Source: Nostoc sp. NMS8
Lineage (GTDB): Bacteria; Cyanobacteriota; Cyanobacteriia; Cyanobacteriales; Nostocaceae
NCBI RefSeq assembly: GCF_017115045.1
Contig: NZ_JABXKK010000034.1
Span: forward strand, 1-64,000
Direction: 5' to 3'
Length of the DNA stretch: 64,000 bases
Shown: one piece after another, positions 1 to 9,276 of the stretch
How the letters are laid out: each line of letters begins with the position of its first letter
Numbering within the stretch: the first letter of the stretch is position 1
Program-made: the position numbers and the translations under genes
The notes under the pieces: generated by a model
The model's database searches: none
Told to the model about the DNA's origin: nothing
Seen by the model: the letters and a program-made list of their open reading frames with translations, nothing else

Positions 1-1
1 A

Positions 2-70
2 GAGGCTGTAAATTATATTACCGAAGATGATGCCTTCGGTTGGTTCAACCACTGTCGTCTATTTACCTGA
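2..70 (+). CDS. C-terminal end of an ORF, possibly an IS transposase (partial)
   Basis: The first 22 codons of the window stay open in frame 2 and end at TGA 68-70, reading ...ITEDDAFGWFNHCRLFT. The WF-x-HC ending resembles the C-termini of IS630-type cyanobacterial transposases as I remember them, but 22 residues are too few for a firm family call. The gene would continue off the left edge. No inverted repeat is obvious between 71 and 158. Confidence 0.35.
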   Translation, partial: EAVNYITEDDAFGWFNHCRLFT

Positions 71-158
71 AAATTGCTGTAAATCCTATCTCCAAACTTG
101 AATGTGGCATTGATACTATAAAAATCAAGACTCTTAAGAAAGTGTTTAGCCTCTAATT

Positions 159-1208
159 TTATCCACCAATTACAGGCATCACTGACACTACTCTCTCAGT
201 TTCATCTACTGTTATCTGGGCCAGTCCAAATTGTTCAATTACTGCTGCATTTGTCGTCAAATGTCTACTCACCTCAGCCACTCGATAATGACTTTCCTGT
301 GATGCTAAAGCGGCTGGCAATAATAACTGATCTGCTAAATGTTCATCTACTGGTGCGCCAGTGTAATGAAACTCAAGGAGTTGCTGACAAGCAATCTCTG
401 CAACTGTTTCCGCCGACAACCGCAAACGCCCAAATCCACCAAAGCCAGTCAAACTGTTTTCATACTCAGCAGTGAGGAAAATACCCGCCCCTGGTGCTAC
501 ACCTCTTTCTCGCAAAGTTTGTATAGCAACTTTCAAATGGGCTTCGCGTAACAAATTTTCAGCCCGATTCGCCATCCGTTGGGGAATATGCGAAGGCAAT
601 TCTGTCACCACTGCTATTCCCCGCACTTGTTGTAAATTGCCCCGTTCCAACAAGTTAATCCCGCCGAGTTTACCACCGCCATCCACCTGTAATTCTACCT
701 CTCCCCCACCTTGAGGAAACCACCCCCAAGCGCCTAACTTGACTTGGGCTTCCACTCCCATACGTTGCAGTATCGGCAAATAAACTTGCTCAATATATGT
801 CACTGTTGGGCTAAAGTTCACATGAGTTCCGCCTTTGAGTGTTACCTGAGAATTACCAGATGCTAGTGCCAAAGGTAAGAGAATTGTCTGTAAAACCAGA
901 GCGATCGCACCCGCTGAACCACCCTGTTGTGCTTTACTAACATCAAAGGTATAAATTCCCGCTTGCACAGCACTACCTGGAATGAATTCTAGCAGCGTTG
1001 AACCCAAAGCATCACCCTGTAGTTGGGCATTACAAATTCTCGCCGCAGCCCGAACTGCTGTTAAGTGTTGTGCTGCTAACCCTGGTTTTTTGCGTCCAGC
1101 GCGAATACCTGTAATTCGTATGGCTTCGCCAGTAATAGCGGCTAGACTTAAGGAAGTGCGAAGAACTTGTCCGCCTCCCTCTCCGTAGGAACCGTCAATT
1201 TCAATCAT
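159..1208 (-). CDS. rtcA: RNA 3'-terminal phosphate cyclase
   Basis: A 349-residue protein from the ATG at 1208; the frame is open 26 codons further upstream, but homology begins at MIEIDGSYGEGGGQVLRTS. RtcA converts an RNA 3'-phosphate to a 2',3'-cyclic phosphate using ATP, through a covalent His-AMP intermediate. The glycine-rich GEGGGQVLR start, the HVNFSPTVTYIEQVYLP segment and the C-terminal RHLTTNAAVIEQF segment are family features; His316 (of RHLTTN) matches the adenylated histidine position. Length is normal for the family. It ends next to the FAD oxidase on the same strand with about 170 nt between them. No rtcB or rtcR is visible, so the cellular role (RNA repair) is inferred only from the family. 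Confidence 0.9.
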   Translation of the reverse strand: MIEIDGSYGEGGGQVLRTSLSLAAITGEAIRITGIRAGRKKPGLAAQHLTAVRAAARICNAQLQGDALGSTLLEFIPGSAVQAGIYTFDVSKAQQGGSAGAIALVLQTILLPLALASGNSQVTLKGGTHVNFSPTVTYIEQVYLPILQRMGVEAQVKLGAWGWFPQGGGEVELQVDGGGKLGGINLLERGNLQQVRGIAVVTELPSHIPQRMANRAENLLREAHLKVAIQTLRERGVAPGAGIFLTAEYENSLTGFGGFGRLRLSAETVAEIACQQLLEFHYTGAPVDEHLADQLLLPAALASQESHYRVAEVSRHLTTNAAVIEQFGLAQITVDETERVVSVMPVIGG

Positions 1209-1374
1209 GGGCGATTCTGAGATGTTGGATTTTGGGTTATCCCCACGACTCTTAAAATCAAACCACAAATTATAAGCGCCCAGCAACTAGCTTTTTGGTA
1301 TGAGGTTACACAAATATACAGAGAAACTAGCTACGGTGTACCCATACAAATTTTACCAATCCCCAATCCCCAGT

Positions 1375-2721
1375 TCAATTTTGAATTTGGAATTGAATAA
1401 CCTTGCTTTTACCGGGATTCATCAACCCATAAGGATCAACAATTTCTTTAAATTTTAACTGCTCAGGATCGATAACTTTTCTACCGCCGTCTTCAATAAT
1501 ATATGTGTGGGGATTAGCAATACTCACACCTTGTTCTTCGTGATAGCGGATAATCTCGTTAAGACGTTCTTCTGTGGTGTAACGCACAAGTTGCAAAGCA
1601 CCAGGAACTACAACACCATTCACCCGAAAAAATTCTAAATGCATCATTACCTCATCGCCGAAGTGATGATACATTTGCTCTATTAGTTGCAAACTATGCT
1701 TGCCAGGAAACATACTTTGTAAGTAGGTAATACCCGTATCTACACTCCGGGCAAGTAAGGTGGTATGGTTCCAGCCAAATTCTGCTAAATGTATACCTTT
1801 AGCCGCTTCCTCTGCTGGTTTTCTGTATGTAATCTGGCCGCCGTATTGCTGCACCAAACCCGGTAAGAATTCCAAACTTGATTCAGCAATTATCAAAAAT
1901 ACTGGGTGAGTCCCTTCAGGAATGTACTCTTGTAGGGCGTGAAAATATTGGGGAATTTGGGATGCAAAGACAGAAATCAACTTCTTAATCATGCCATCAG
2001 CATTGCCAAGAGCCTGACCAAATTTTGCTGCTGTCATAAACTCATTAAATGTCACAATGACTTCTGCCCAGGGATAAGCTGGCCCTAAGGGGATTTCGAC
2101 TTCGGTGATAATGCCATTAATTCCCCAAGCATGATTTACCTTTTGTACATCGTCGCCGCGTAATGCGATCGCACGGGGTTGATCTTCTACAGTTACCACT
2201 CGCAATGCTAGGATATTACCGCGTTCGGCTAGTAACCCATATTGAATTGAACCAATGCCCCCACTACCCCCAGCAATAAATCCGCCAATTGTCGCTGTGC
2301 GGTATGTGGAGGGTGCCATGCGGATTTCCCAGCCGATTTCTTGTGTTTTTTTATCCAAAGCCGCTAACTTTACCCCGGCTTCTACCCGCGCCACCCCCGG
2401 TTTTACCCAAAGAATCTCTTGCATCCGCGTCATATCTAAAATTACGCCACCATGCAGTGGTACGCATTGCCCATAATTCCCTGTTCCCGCACCCCGTACA
2501 GTTATGGGTACGCGATGTTTCGCACAGGCGGCTGCAACTTTTAAAACTTCTGCTTCATTGACGGGACGCACTACGATATCCCCGACTTTTCCCTCTAGTT
2601 TCGGTACTAACACTGGGCTAAAGGTGTGATAATCTTGAGATAATTTTGCGACTTGGGCGGAATCGGTGATGGTTTCTATGCCTTCTAGAGAATTAATTAG
2701 AGCATCTAATGTTGTCGTCAT
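1375..2721 (-). CDS. FAD-binding oxidase (GlcD/PCMH-type FAD domain)
   Basis: A 448-residue protein from ATG 2721 with an AAGGA ribosome site just upstream. The N-terminal part has the FAD PCMH fold signatures: PITVRGAGTGNYGQCVPLHG binding the FAD pyrophosphate (about residues 70-90) and GGFIAGGSGGIGSIQYG (about 145-162). It ends with an NPGKSKV motif, as in glycolate/lactate-type dehydrogenases of the FAD-linked oxidase C family. Substrate cannot be read from the sequence; 2-hydroxyacid oxidation is the family theme. There is no signal peptide, so it is probably cytosolic. It is followed by rtcA on the same strand, but a shared operon is not evident. Confidence 0.8.
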   Translation of the reverse strand: MTTTLDALINSLEGIETITDSAQVAKLSQDYHTFSPVLVPKLEGKVGDIVVRPVNEAEVLKVAAACAKHRVPITVRGAGTGNYGQCVPLHGGVILDMTRMQEILWVKPGVARVEAGVKLAALDKKTQEIGWEIRMAPSTYRTATIGGFIAGGSGGIGSIQYGLLAERGNILALRVVTVEDQPRAIALRGDDVQKVNHAWGINGIITEVEIPLGPAYPWAEVIVTFNEFMTAAKFGQALGNADGMIKKLISVFASQIPQYFHALQEYIPEGTHPVFLIIAESSLEFLPGLVQQYGGQITYRKPAEEAAKGIHLAEFGWNHTTLLARSVDTGITYLQSMFPGKHSLQLIEQMYHHFGDEVMMHLEFFRVNGVVVPGALQLVRYTTEERLNEIIRYHEEQGVSIANPHTYIIEDGGRKVIDPEQLKFKEIVDPYGLMNPGKSKVIQFQIQN

Positions 2722-3268
2722 AATATATCCTTTTTTTTAACGCAGAGGGACGCTGAGGGAAGCGCAAAGGTTCGCAGAAAATTAACTCCTCTACGTAAAC
2801 CTTTGCTACTTGGTGCGTTTTAAAATCCCAATTTTATTGTCTCACAGCACTTTCATGCCACTTACTTAATATAGCTAATTCCAGTCAGTAATTAAATTAT
2901 TAAATGCTAATATATCTCCAGAAATGATATAAATTAATCCAGTTTATATCAGCCAAAAATACTTGTACGAACGGCGAGTTGTCGTGTCTATAAAACTCAA
3001 AATTATTGCCTGTAGCTCCTAATTGAATCGTATATCAGATATAAGGAGGTAGATATTTTAGTCGCACAAATATATCCCATAGTAATAATGCTATAGTTCC
3101 AACTACCATTTGTACAAGAACGTCAGCAGAAAAAATTATCGTTTTCTTGTGATTGAGTGCAACGGATAAACAGCATATAACTTCAAAGTTAAATGTTAAA
3201 ATTATAGCAATATTACTATTAGATGTATAATCTATTATTATCTTAGCAAACATCATGTTCACTCATCT
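2722..3268. other. Intergenic region with a dispersed-repeat fragment
   Basis: 547 nt between two divergent genes. Positions 2740-2778 hold a fragment rich in GCAGAGG, GCTGAGG and GCAAAGG units that resembles 13115-13135 and 35757-35800, so it is a dispersed repeat. The rest is AT-rich with no convincing gene; a 75-codon minus-strand frame at 3035-3262 has no clear start signal. Confidence 0.5.
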
Positions 3269-4477
3269 ATGAAAAAATATCTCACACATCAAACTGCTTT
3301 ACTATTTACATGCTCTATGCTGCTGGTAGCTTGTGGTAAAAGTGGCAGTAATGATGCCAATTCTGCGAATAATCCGAATGCTATTCCTATCGGGATTGCC
3401 TTTGCCCAAACGAGCAATGTAGCATTATTAGGTCAAGAGGGAACTGATGGAGTAAAAATTGCTGAAAAGTATTTTAATAACAAAGGAGGTATTAATGGTA
3501 GACCAATTAAATTAGTCTATCAAGATACTAGTGGCGATGAAGTTGGTGCTATTAATGCTTTTCAAACTTTAATTAGTAAAGATAAAGTTGTTGGTATTAT
3601 TGGCCCTACCTTATCACAACAAGCTTTTAGTGCTGATCCTGTAGCAGAACGTAATCAAGTTCCAGTAATTGGAGCATCAAATACTGCTAAAGGTATTCCC
3701 GAAATTGGTGATTATGTGGCTCGTGTTTCTTCATCTGTTGCTGTTGTCGCTCCTTATTCGGTAAAAGCTGCACTCAAACAAAATCCTAAAATCAAAAGAG
3801 TAGCTGTATTCTACGCTCAAAATGATGCTTTCAATAAGTCGGAAACAGAAATATTTCAGAAAACAGTTAAAAATTTAGGATTGGATTTAGTGACAGTCCA
3901 AAAATTTCAAACTACAGATACCGACTTTCAAGCTCAAGCCAGCGATGCTATTAATTTAAAACCAGATTTGGTGATTATATCTGGGTTAGCTGTAGATGGA
4001 GGTAATTTAGTTAAACAATTACGAGAACTTGGTTATAAAGGAATAATTGTTGGTGGCAATGGTTTTAATACATCTCATATATTTTCTGTGTGCAGAGCGC
4101 TTTGTGATGGCGTGATTGTGGCTCAAGCTTATAGCCCTGTATATCCCAGTGAAATTAACACCGCATTTCGCAAAGCCTACCTTGAACAATATCATAGAGA
4201 ACCACCCCAAGTAAGCGCTCAAGCTTTTACTGCTTTACAGGTATATGTAGAAGCTCTTCAATCTTTAGATAAAAAAAACAACATTAACAAATTCAAACTG
4301 CCACAGTTGCGTGCAGAATTGAATAAGGAATTACTAACAAAAAACTTTCAAACTCCTCTCGGTGAAATTGCTTTTACACCAGTAGGTGATGTAATTCAAA
4401 AGGAGTTTTACGTTGCCCAACTCAAGATGGAACCAAATGGTATAAATGGTAAATTTTCTTTTTTAAGCATAAAATAG
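3269..4477 (+). CDS. ABC transporter substrate-binding lipoprotein, branched-chain amino acid type
   Basis: A 402-residue exported protein. The N-terminus has a lipoprotein signal peptide with the lipobox LVAC (Cys22), so it should be attached to the outer face of the plasma membrane. The mature part follows the periplasmic-binding-protein type 1 pattern of LivJ-like proteins: IPIGIAFAQTSNVALLGQE, GINGRPIKLVYQD, VVGIIGPTLSQQAFSADP and IKRVAVFYAQND. Such proteins hand amino acids, amides or urea to an ABC permease. No permease or ATPase gene lies nearby, so it is an orphan binding protein; the ligand is unknown. It converges on the remains of another binding-protein gene at 4488-5072. Confidence 0.85.
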   Translation: MKKYLTHQTALLFTCSMLLVACGKSGSNDANSANNPNAIPIGIAFAQTSNVALLGQEGTDGVKIAEKYFNNKGGINGRPIKLVYQDTSGDEVGAINAFQTLISKDKVVGIIGPTLSQQAFSADPVAERNQVPVIGASNTAKGIPEIGDYVARVSSSVAVVAPYSVKAALKQNPKIKRVAVFYAQNDAFNKSETEIFQKTVKNLGLDLVTVQKFQTTDTDFQAQASDAINLKPDLVIISGLAVDGGNLVKQLRELGYKGIIVGGNGFNTSHIFSVCRALCDGVIVAQAYSPVYPSEINTAFRKAYLEQYHREPPQVSAQAFTALQVYVEALQSLDKKNNINKFKLPQLRAELNKELLTKNFQTPLGEIAFTPVGDVIQKEFYVAQLKMEPNGINGKFSFLSIK

Positions 4478-4487
4478 TTGCAAGATT

Positions 4488-5072
4488 ACCGAATTGAAAA
4501 GATAGTTGTGAGGACACTTTTGAGCGTCGGTAAAACCATAGTTAGCTTCTAGTAATGGCCAATAATGTTAGCAGCAGAGACATAAATTGCTTTGCCTTTA
4601 AGATTGGCAAGGGTTTTAATTGCTGGGTTGGGATGTGCAATCAGACACCAGGGGTCTTTCTGGAAAATTGCTGTGACTGTGATTTTGGGAATATTTTGTG
4701 CTACACGTTCAAGGTATCCATGCCATAACCCATAAAGAAATCTACCGCACTCCCCATCAATAATTGAGTACCACTGTGAACCTGAGAGACGCTGATTTTG
4801 ATAGTTACATCTAAACCGTACTCTTTGTAAATACCAGTGGCGTAGGCGCAGACCGTCGTAAACATTGCCTGATAAAATCCACCATGTTCTGCTTGTGCTA
4901 TCTAGTTTGTACTAAAGGTAACTTTATTCAACTGAGAACTGCTAGCTGACGGTTGGTTGCTGTTAGTACAAGCAGCAATAACGCTGCTACCAATGCAGAT
5001 GGAACCGTATTGAATAAAATTGCGGCGACTAAGGCGATGAATTGCTGTTGATGAGGGTGATGACGGATTCAT
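4488..5072 (-). pseudogene. Decayed ABC substrate-binding protein gene (NMT1/SsuA-like), C-terminus lost
   Basis: Read from ATG 5072, the frame gives a Tat/lipoprotein-like start (RLSRRNFIQYG, then ...SVIAACTNSNQ). It hits TAG at 4902-4904, where relatives of this family would be expected to carry Trp, then resumes with IAQAEHGGFYQAM and TGIYKEYGLDVTIKIS. Between QAM and TGI lies a 24-nt in-frame insert matching the dispersed repeat at 4839-4869. After GYGMDTL a one-base deletion shifts the frame; the next frame reads AQNIPKITVTAIFQKDPWC and IAHPNPAIKTLANLKGKA. A further shift near ...SAANI precedes WPLLEANYGF and NYLFNS. The match then stops, leaving roughly the last half missing. The family usually binds sulfonates, nitrate or pyrimidine precursors. 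At least four lesions make it non-functional. Confidence 0.8.
4839..4869. repeat. 29-nt dispersed repeat, copy 1 (inside the pseudogene)
   Basis: This diverged copy (GGCGTAGGCGCAGACCGTCG...) matches copies at 44469-44497, 53462-53490, 57409-57437 and 58293-58321. On the pseudogene strand it reads as an in-frame insert FTTVCAYA. Confidence 0.75.
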
Positions 5073-5093
5073 AAAACAGTATAATTTTCTCTC

Positions 5094-5576
5094 CTATCTG
5101 CCCTTATAGCTAAATCTAAATGTACATTCTAGAATCAACTTTTGATTCACTAGCGAATAGGGCTGAATTTCTAAAGCGCGCTGAAAGGCTCGGATAGCCT
5201 GACTATACTCTCCTAGTGCGGCATAACACAAGCCCATACCATGAAGCGCACCAAAATGTATTGGATTTATCTGCACAACCATCTGACAATCTGCCAGAGA
5301 TTTTTGATAATCACCAACACTGTAATAGAGGAAAGCCCGACGATTCCAAGCTTCAGCAAAGTCTGGCTGGTCTTTAATTAGTGCTGTCAGCGCTGTTTCA
5401 GCTTCAGCAATTTCGCCTGCATCCAGTAATTTTTGACTGCGGTCAATTATTTCCAGCCCATAGATTCCCTTTTGCTGAAACCAGATCCGCCAGATTTTTC
5501 TGGTTGCTTTGTCCCGGACTGTGGCATCGGGGTTTTTTAACTCTTCAAGTAAGGAATTGATAGATAAAGAATCCAT
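5094..5576 (-). CDS. Small TPR-repeat protein
   Basis: A 160-residue cytosolic protein. About residues 50-150 form three tetratricopeptide repeats, with the usual small/aromatic pattern (AEAWNRRAFLYYSVGDYQKSL, FGALHGMGLCYAALGEYSQAI, then RAFQRALEIQPYS). The first 45 residues (MDSLSINSLLEELKNPDATVRDKA) look like a helical cap with a HEAT-like flavour. TPRs bind other proteins; the partner is unknown. The gene lies next to the dead ABC gene with only about 20 nt between, on the same strand, but no functional link is implied. Confidence 0.75.
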   Translation of the reverse strand: MDSLSINSLLEELKNPDATVRDKATRKIWRIWFQQKGIYGLEIIDRSQKLLDAGEIAEAETALTALIKDQPDFAEAWNRRAFLYYSVGDYQKSLADCQMVVQINPIHFGALHGMGLCYAALGEYSQAIRAFQRALEIQPYSLVNQKLILECTFRFSYKGR

Positions 5577-6136
5577 GAATTTGAAATCAGTGAATATACC
5601 TTTGTATTAACTTTCTCACAAAATATATCGATTAAATCATTTTTAAAGTCATCTTTAAATTTGCAGTGATTAATTGCTATTTATGAATTTTCTGTGTTCT
5701 TGACTGTATTCAGCAATGTGACTGATACCATGCTAGATATTTAGAGTCTTGAAGAAGAATTTAGAATTCAGAATCAAGATGTTTACAGACTTGCTTTCTC
5801 GTGTCCGTGAACGTCTTGAAAATTTGGTGAATCGCCATGAAATGAGAAAAAGCCGACCATAAAGTATTTTTGCGGCAACTGGGGGCATGACAGTGTATAT
5901 TATCGGTGATTTAGTGCGATCGCTGCTCTCAAAAACCCTGTAGCTATGTGGGTATAAGCATAAATGCAACGGTTCTGACGTGTTTAGCTGTTGAAAAAGG
6001 GGCTGGGGATTAGGCATTGGGTGCCAAACCCTTAAAATTATGGTGGGGGCTTTTACGCACCACCAAAGAACAGGGAATTTTGGATGAGTGCTGGGGTTGA
6101 TGCTATAAGCACGGGTGAGGCATATTTTTTTATACC
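5577..6136. other. 560-nt gap, no convincing gene
   Basis: A 142-codon minus-strand frame covers part of it but overlaps the DUF2294 start and has no recognisable family. A plus-strand 27-codon frame (5779-5862, MFTDLLSRVRERLENLVNRH...) might be a remnant but is too short to judge. Around 5998-6080 there is G-rich sequence of the GGGGATTAGGCATTGGG type, a common intergenic repeat in this window. Confidence 0.5.
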
Positions 6137-6520
6137 ATGAAATTAGAAAGAGAACTATCACAGCGGATAATCAAATTCTATAATGATAGAATAGGTAAGC
6201 CTCCTAGCCAAATCATTTGCCATTTTTTTGATATTAAAATTGTGATTTCTCTAGAAAACTCAGTTACCCAAGCTGAACAAAGTCTACTGAAGGGAGGTTA
6301 TGCTAATTTAGCTGAACAAGCACGATTATATTTAGAGAAAATAATTAAACTAGAATTAAAAAGTTTGATTTAGGAAATTATTGATAAGCCAGTCCTTGAC
6401 CTCACGATCAACACAAATTTAGCAACAGGTCGTACTGCTATTATTGTGGTTTTGAATCAATTATCTGAGGCTTGTAATCCCGAATCTATATCCCAAAGTA
6501 AACGTCAGGAATGTGGTTGA
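6137..6520 (+). pseudogene. DUF2294-family gene split by one in-frame TAG
   Basis: The frame from ATG 6137 gives MKLERELSQRIIKFYNDRIGKPPSQI, which fits the DUF2294 family (about 115-125 residues). It stops at TAG 6371-6373 after 78 codons. The same frame continues for another 49 codons to TGA 6518-6520 (EIIDKPVLDLTINTNLATG, then TAIIVVLNQLSE), which is the expected C-terminal half. Total length with the amber codon would be 127 residues, normal for the family. A single point mutation therefore explains the break. Function is not known. The 3' end overlaps the convergent response regulator by 16 nt. Readthrough cannot be excluded but nothing in the sequence favours it. Confidence 0.7.
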
Positions 6521-6888
6521 CTAATGTGGCGATTGATTACTACTTCTAATTGATTAAAATCATAGGGTTTAGTAATGCAATCATCAAATCCTGTGAGCAT
6601 TGGAGATACTTTATCTTGTGCCATTGCTGGAGGTGCTACTGCAATGATTGGAATAGTAGCAGTTTTTGAGTCGTGTTTGAGGTCATCAATGACTTGGTTA
6701 GCACTCAAATTAGATAACATCATATCTAGCAAAATTAAATCTGGTTGATGAGTTTGTGCCAATACCACAGCTCTCACTCCTTGTTTGGTACAAATGCATG
6801 ACAAATTTAATGTTCCTAGATGAGAATTAAGCAGTTCTAAATCATGTAGACTCTGTTCTACAACCAAAATTAAAGGCTGTTCATTCAT
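6505..6888 (-). CDS. Single-domain response regulator (CheY-like receiver)
   Basis: A 127-residue receiver with no output domain, from ATG 6888 (MNEQPLILVVEQS); an in-frame TTG lies two codons upstream. The phosphorylated aspartate is in DLILLDMML (about residue 54) and the conserved lysine in CITKPYDF (about 108). The acidic pocket, normally a DD pair after the first strand, is only VVEQ here, so Mg2+ binding may be weaker. No histidine kinase gene is adjacent. Such proteins pass phosphate to other regulators or act by protein contact. Confidence 0.85.
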   Translation of the reverse strand: MNEQPLILVVEQSLHDLELLNSHLGTLNLSCICTKQGVRAVVLAQTHQPDLILLDMMLSNLSANQVIDDLKHDSKTATIPIIAVAPPAMAQDKVSPMLTGFDDCITKPYDFNQLEVVINRHISQPHS

Positions 6889-7330
6889 AAGCAAGCAGTT
6901 AATCCTGTCTAATAAAAGCTACGCATAAAGATTCCATCCATCAGGAAAATTTTGAGGTATTTTTTTATAGTAAGTACTTAAGTAAATATGCGAGGATATA
7001 TTCAGGTCACTAATTGAGGCATAAAATGAATAGGCTGGTGTATAATCCATTAAACTGCTTATTTTCGCTGAATGTTAGCGAATAATATAACAAGATAACT
7101 ATAATGTCAAGCAAATACTAGCATAACTGATGTATGTATTTGCAAAGGTTGACTAAAAGAATTGCAATTTTTTATTAAGTAGGTGACACGTAAAGGACTT
7201 GGGGTTGTAGATTTACCAGCCTGACGCAAAGATACCAAAATTGCGTAGGTGTATCCCGCACTGCGACAAAAGTTAGCGATCGCCCCAGACATTGCATAAG
7301 GTAGTATCAGCATAAATGGATTAAGTATAT
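6889..7330. other. 442-nt gap, no gene recognised
   Basis: AT-rich sequence between two minus-strand genes. A 68-codon frame at 7107-7313 shows no family features or good ribosome site. I see no clear hairpin terminator or RNA gene. Confidence 0.4.
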
Positions 7331-8635
7331 TTAACCATCAAGTAACTGACGTGCAAGAGCGATCGCTTCTGTTGGTGTTGAGACTTTCCCCTCAGCTTGT
7401 GCTACGGCAATTTCTCTCAACAGTTGGCCGATGATTGGCGAAGCGGGAATATCTAATGCTATGATCAACTCCTTCCCGCTCAGTAGCGGAGTGGGATGAG
7501 CGATCAAATCATCAGGGTTCAGGTAGCGGTTAATCAAAGATGCTAAGACTTGCCAGCGTTTTGGTTTAGTTTCTTGTGTTGTGTGTAGTAGCTTGTCAGC
7601 AGATATCGCCTCTACAAAATTATCAACTGCTACAGTTAGCACTGCCGTGGCGGGAAACACAATATCTGCGTCATAGAATAAAAAGTATTGTTCTCGCAAG
7701 GACATATCGACTATTTGAAATTGCGGTAATAGTTTGAGTGCAGTGGTTACACCCCGAATTTCGGCACGACTATAAGTGAGTTCCTGTAACTCTATTTCTG
7801 CTAATTCTGGATTTGGGTTGACAAGACAAGCAAGTTTGGCAATACCTAACCAAGTAGTTTTGATAGTATCGCGGACAGACTCTTGCAGTTGTGTCCCTAA
7901 TTGTTGCCAATTTTCTGTAAGTAAGGCAGCTGCATTGTCAACTGCTGCTAGTTTGAGTAAGTTTTCACGGGTGGCGTTTTTGAAGAAAGGAGCAAGTAAA
8001 CCATCTTCCCAAGCGCTTGTAATCCAAGGAGTACCCTGAGAATTTGCCAGTAGATAGCCAATTTCTACCCTAAATCGTTCGGCTGCAATTGTGCTGATAT
8101 GTGATGCCAAAGAACGAATTGCGGCTTGGGTAGCTGGCTCAATAGTAAAACCTAGTTGAGCAGCTTGGCGATAACCTCGCATCAACCGCAAAGGATCGTC
8201 TTCTAGGTTTGCGGGTGAAACCATTCGCAAAATTCCCTGTTGTAAGTCTACACAACCTTGCAGAGGATCGATAATTTCTTGCGTATGGGGATTATAGGCG
8301 ATCGCATTTACTGTAAAATCCCGTCTGTGCAAATCAACTTCTAAGCTATTTCCTTCCTGTTGGGCAAAATCGGCTGTAGCGTTGGGAAAAACCACACGGG
8401 CAATTTGTCGCTCGGCATCGAGTAGCACAAAACCAGCTTTATAATGATGAGCGATCGCTCTCGCTACCTTTACCGCCTTATATGGGATAACAAAATCTAG
8501 ATCCAGATATTCACGAGTTCTGCCAAGGATGGCATCTCGGACAGCGCCACCTACCATATAAGCAGGTTGTGGCAAAAATTCCAAGCTGAAAGGCCAATTT
8601 TCGGGAGCTAGGCTAGAAGGAACTGATTCGTGCAT
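7331..8635 (-). CDS. cca: CCA tRNA nucleotidyltransferase / poly(A) polymerase family protein
   Basis: A 434-residue class II nucleotidyltransferase from ATG 8635 (MHESVPSSLAPEN); the frame is open five codons further up, starting only with TTG. The catalytic head has YMVGGAVRDAILGR and the metal-binding DLDFVIP (about residues 26-50), followed by RRDFTVNAIAY and EDDPLRLMRGYRQAAQLGF (about 108-155), the nucleotide-selecting and RNA-binding parts. The C-terminal half is helical, as in the family. It adds CCA (or C, or A, since these activities can be split between paralogues) to tRNA 3' ends. Sequence alone does not separate CCA-, A-adding and poly(A) activities. It diverges from ycf34. Confidence 0.85.
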   Translation of the reverse strand: MHESVPSSLAPENWPFSLEFLPQPAYMVGGAVRDAILGRTREYLDLDFVIPYKAVKVARAIAHHYKAGFVLLDAERQIARVVFPNATADFAQQEGNSLEVDLHRRDFTVNAIAYNPHTQEIIDPLQGCVDLQQGILRMVSPANLEDDPLRLMRGYRQAAQLGFTIEPATQAAIRSLASHISTIAAERFRVEIGYLLANSQGTPWITSAWEDGLLAPFFKNATRENLLKLAAVDNAAALLTENWQQLGTQLQESVRDTIKTTWLGIAKLACLVNPNPELAEIELQELTYSRAEIRGVTTALKLLPQFQIVDMSLREQYFLFYDADIVFPATAVLTVAVDNFVEAISADKLLHTTQETKPKRWQVLASLINRYLNPDDLIAHPTPLLSGKELIIALDIPASPIIGQLLREIAVAQAEGKVSTPTEAIALARQLLDG

Positions 8636-8721
8636 TGTAATAAAAATCAACCCATCAACTCATGAATAACAGTTGGGCTTAAGTTACATTAACAATAAAG
8701 GCCCCTGGAGTTGGTTCTATT

Positions 8722-8970
8722 ATGTGTATTTGCGTGAACTGCCACTATGTAGACAGCTGTTTTACCTATCATGCCGTGGAAGGGCAGCACCAACAGCCTC
8801 ACTTGACTGAAACACCAGATTTTGATCCGAATGAACCTTCTATCAATGTTAACATTCGGACTCAAGATGATGTAATTGAAATGGAATGGGACGTTGTTGG
8901 TTGTCTGAGCTTTAAGCGGGAAACCGGGAAGTGGTCAAAGTTGCGTCCTGGTGAATTAGTACCAACTTGA
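8722..8970 (+). CDS. ycf34: Ycf34 family protein
   Basis: An 82-residue protein beginning MCICVNCHYVDSCFTYHAVE, with four cysteines in the first 13 residues, followed by an acidic stretch and IEMEWDVVGCLSF. This is the Ycf34 pattern found in cyanobacteria and some algal plastids; the cyanobacterial protein has been described as iron-sulfur binding and affecting photosynthetic electron transport. It is encoded alone, 86 nt from the divergent cca start. The length matches the family. Confidence 0.85.
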   Translation: MCICVNCHYVDSCFTYHAVEGQHQQPHLTETPDFDPNEPSINVNIRTQDDVIEMEWDVVGCLSFKRETGKWSKLRPGELVPT

Positions 8971-9276
8971 TAATTCAAGAGTAGTATGTTATGCTCGCGC
9001 CCATTAATAACAGAACCTTGACAATTCAATCACAAGTTTCCTGTTGAAAGCAAAAGTATTTATTTTGACTTTGCACACGCAAGTTTTTCGCAGGGTTTTA
9101 GCGATCGCTAAAACCCTTATTCTTTCGTTGACCCCCTCGACAAGCTGCTGTGTAAACATTTCAGGGGATGTACTGTTAGATTTTTGTCAATAGTTTTTGC
9201 TTATTGACAAATAAATTAGACCCCCTCGAAAATGAGCCTTCAAAACCAGCCACCGTAAGGGTTATAGAAGGGTGGG
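8971..9276. other. Gap upstream of the CRISPR array, possible leader
   Basis: 306 nt without a gene. Two short segments beginning GACCCCCTCGA (at about 9130 and 9219) lie within 150 nt of the first repeat, which is where a leader would be expected. A leader role is inferred from position only. Confidence 0.4.

Noticed and set aside
3035..3262. 75-codon minus-strand frame with two hydrophobic stretches
   Set aside because: Very AT-rich, no good ribosome site, no family resemblance, and it fills the promoter region of the ABC binding-protein gene.
5733..6161. 142-codon minus-strand frame
   Set aside because: It overlaps the start of the DUF2294 gene, runs through repeat-like DNA and reads like random translation.
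7107..7313. 68-codon minus-strand frame
   Set aside because: No start signal and no recognisable features.
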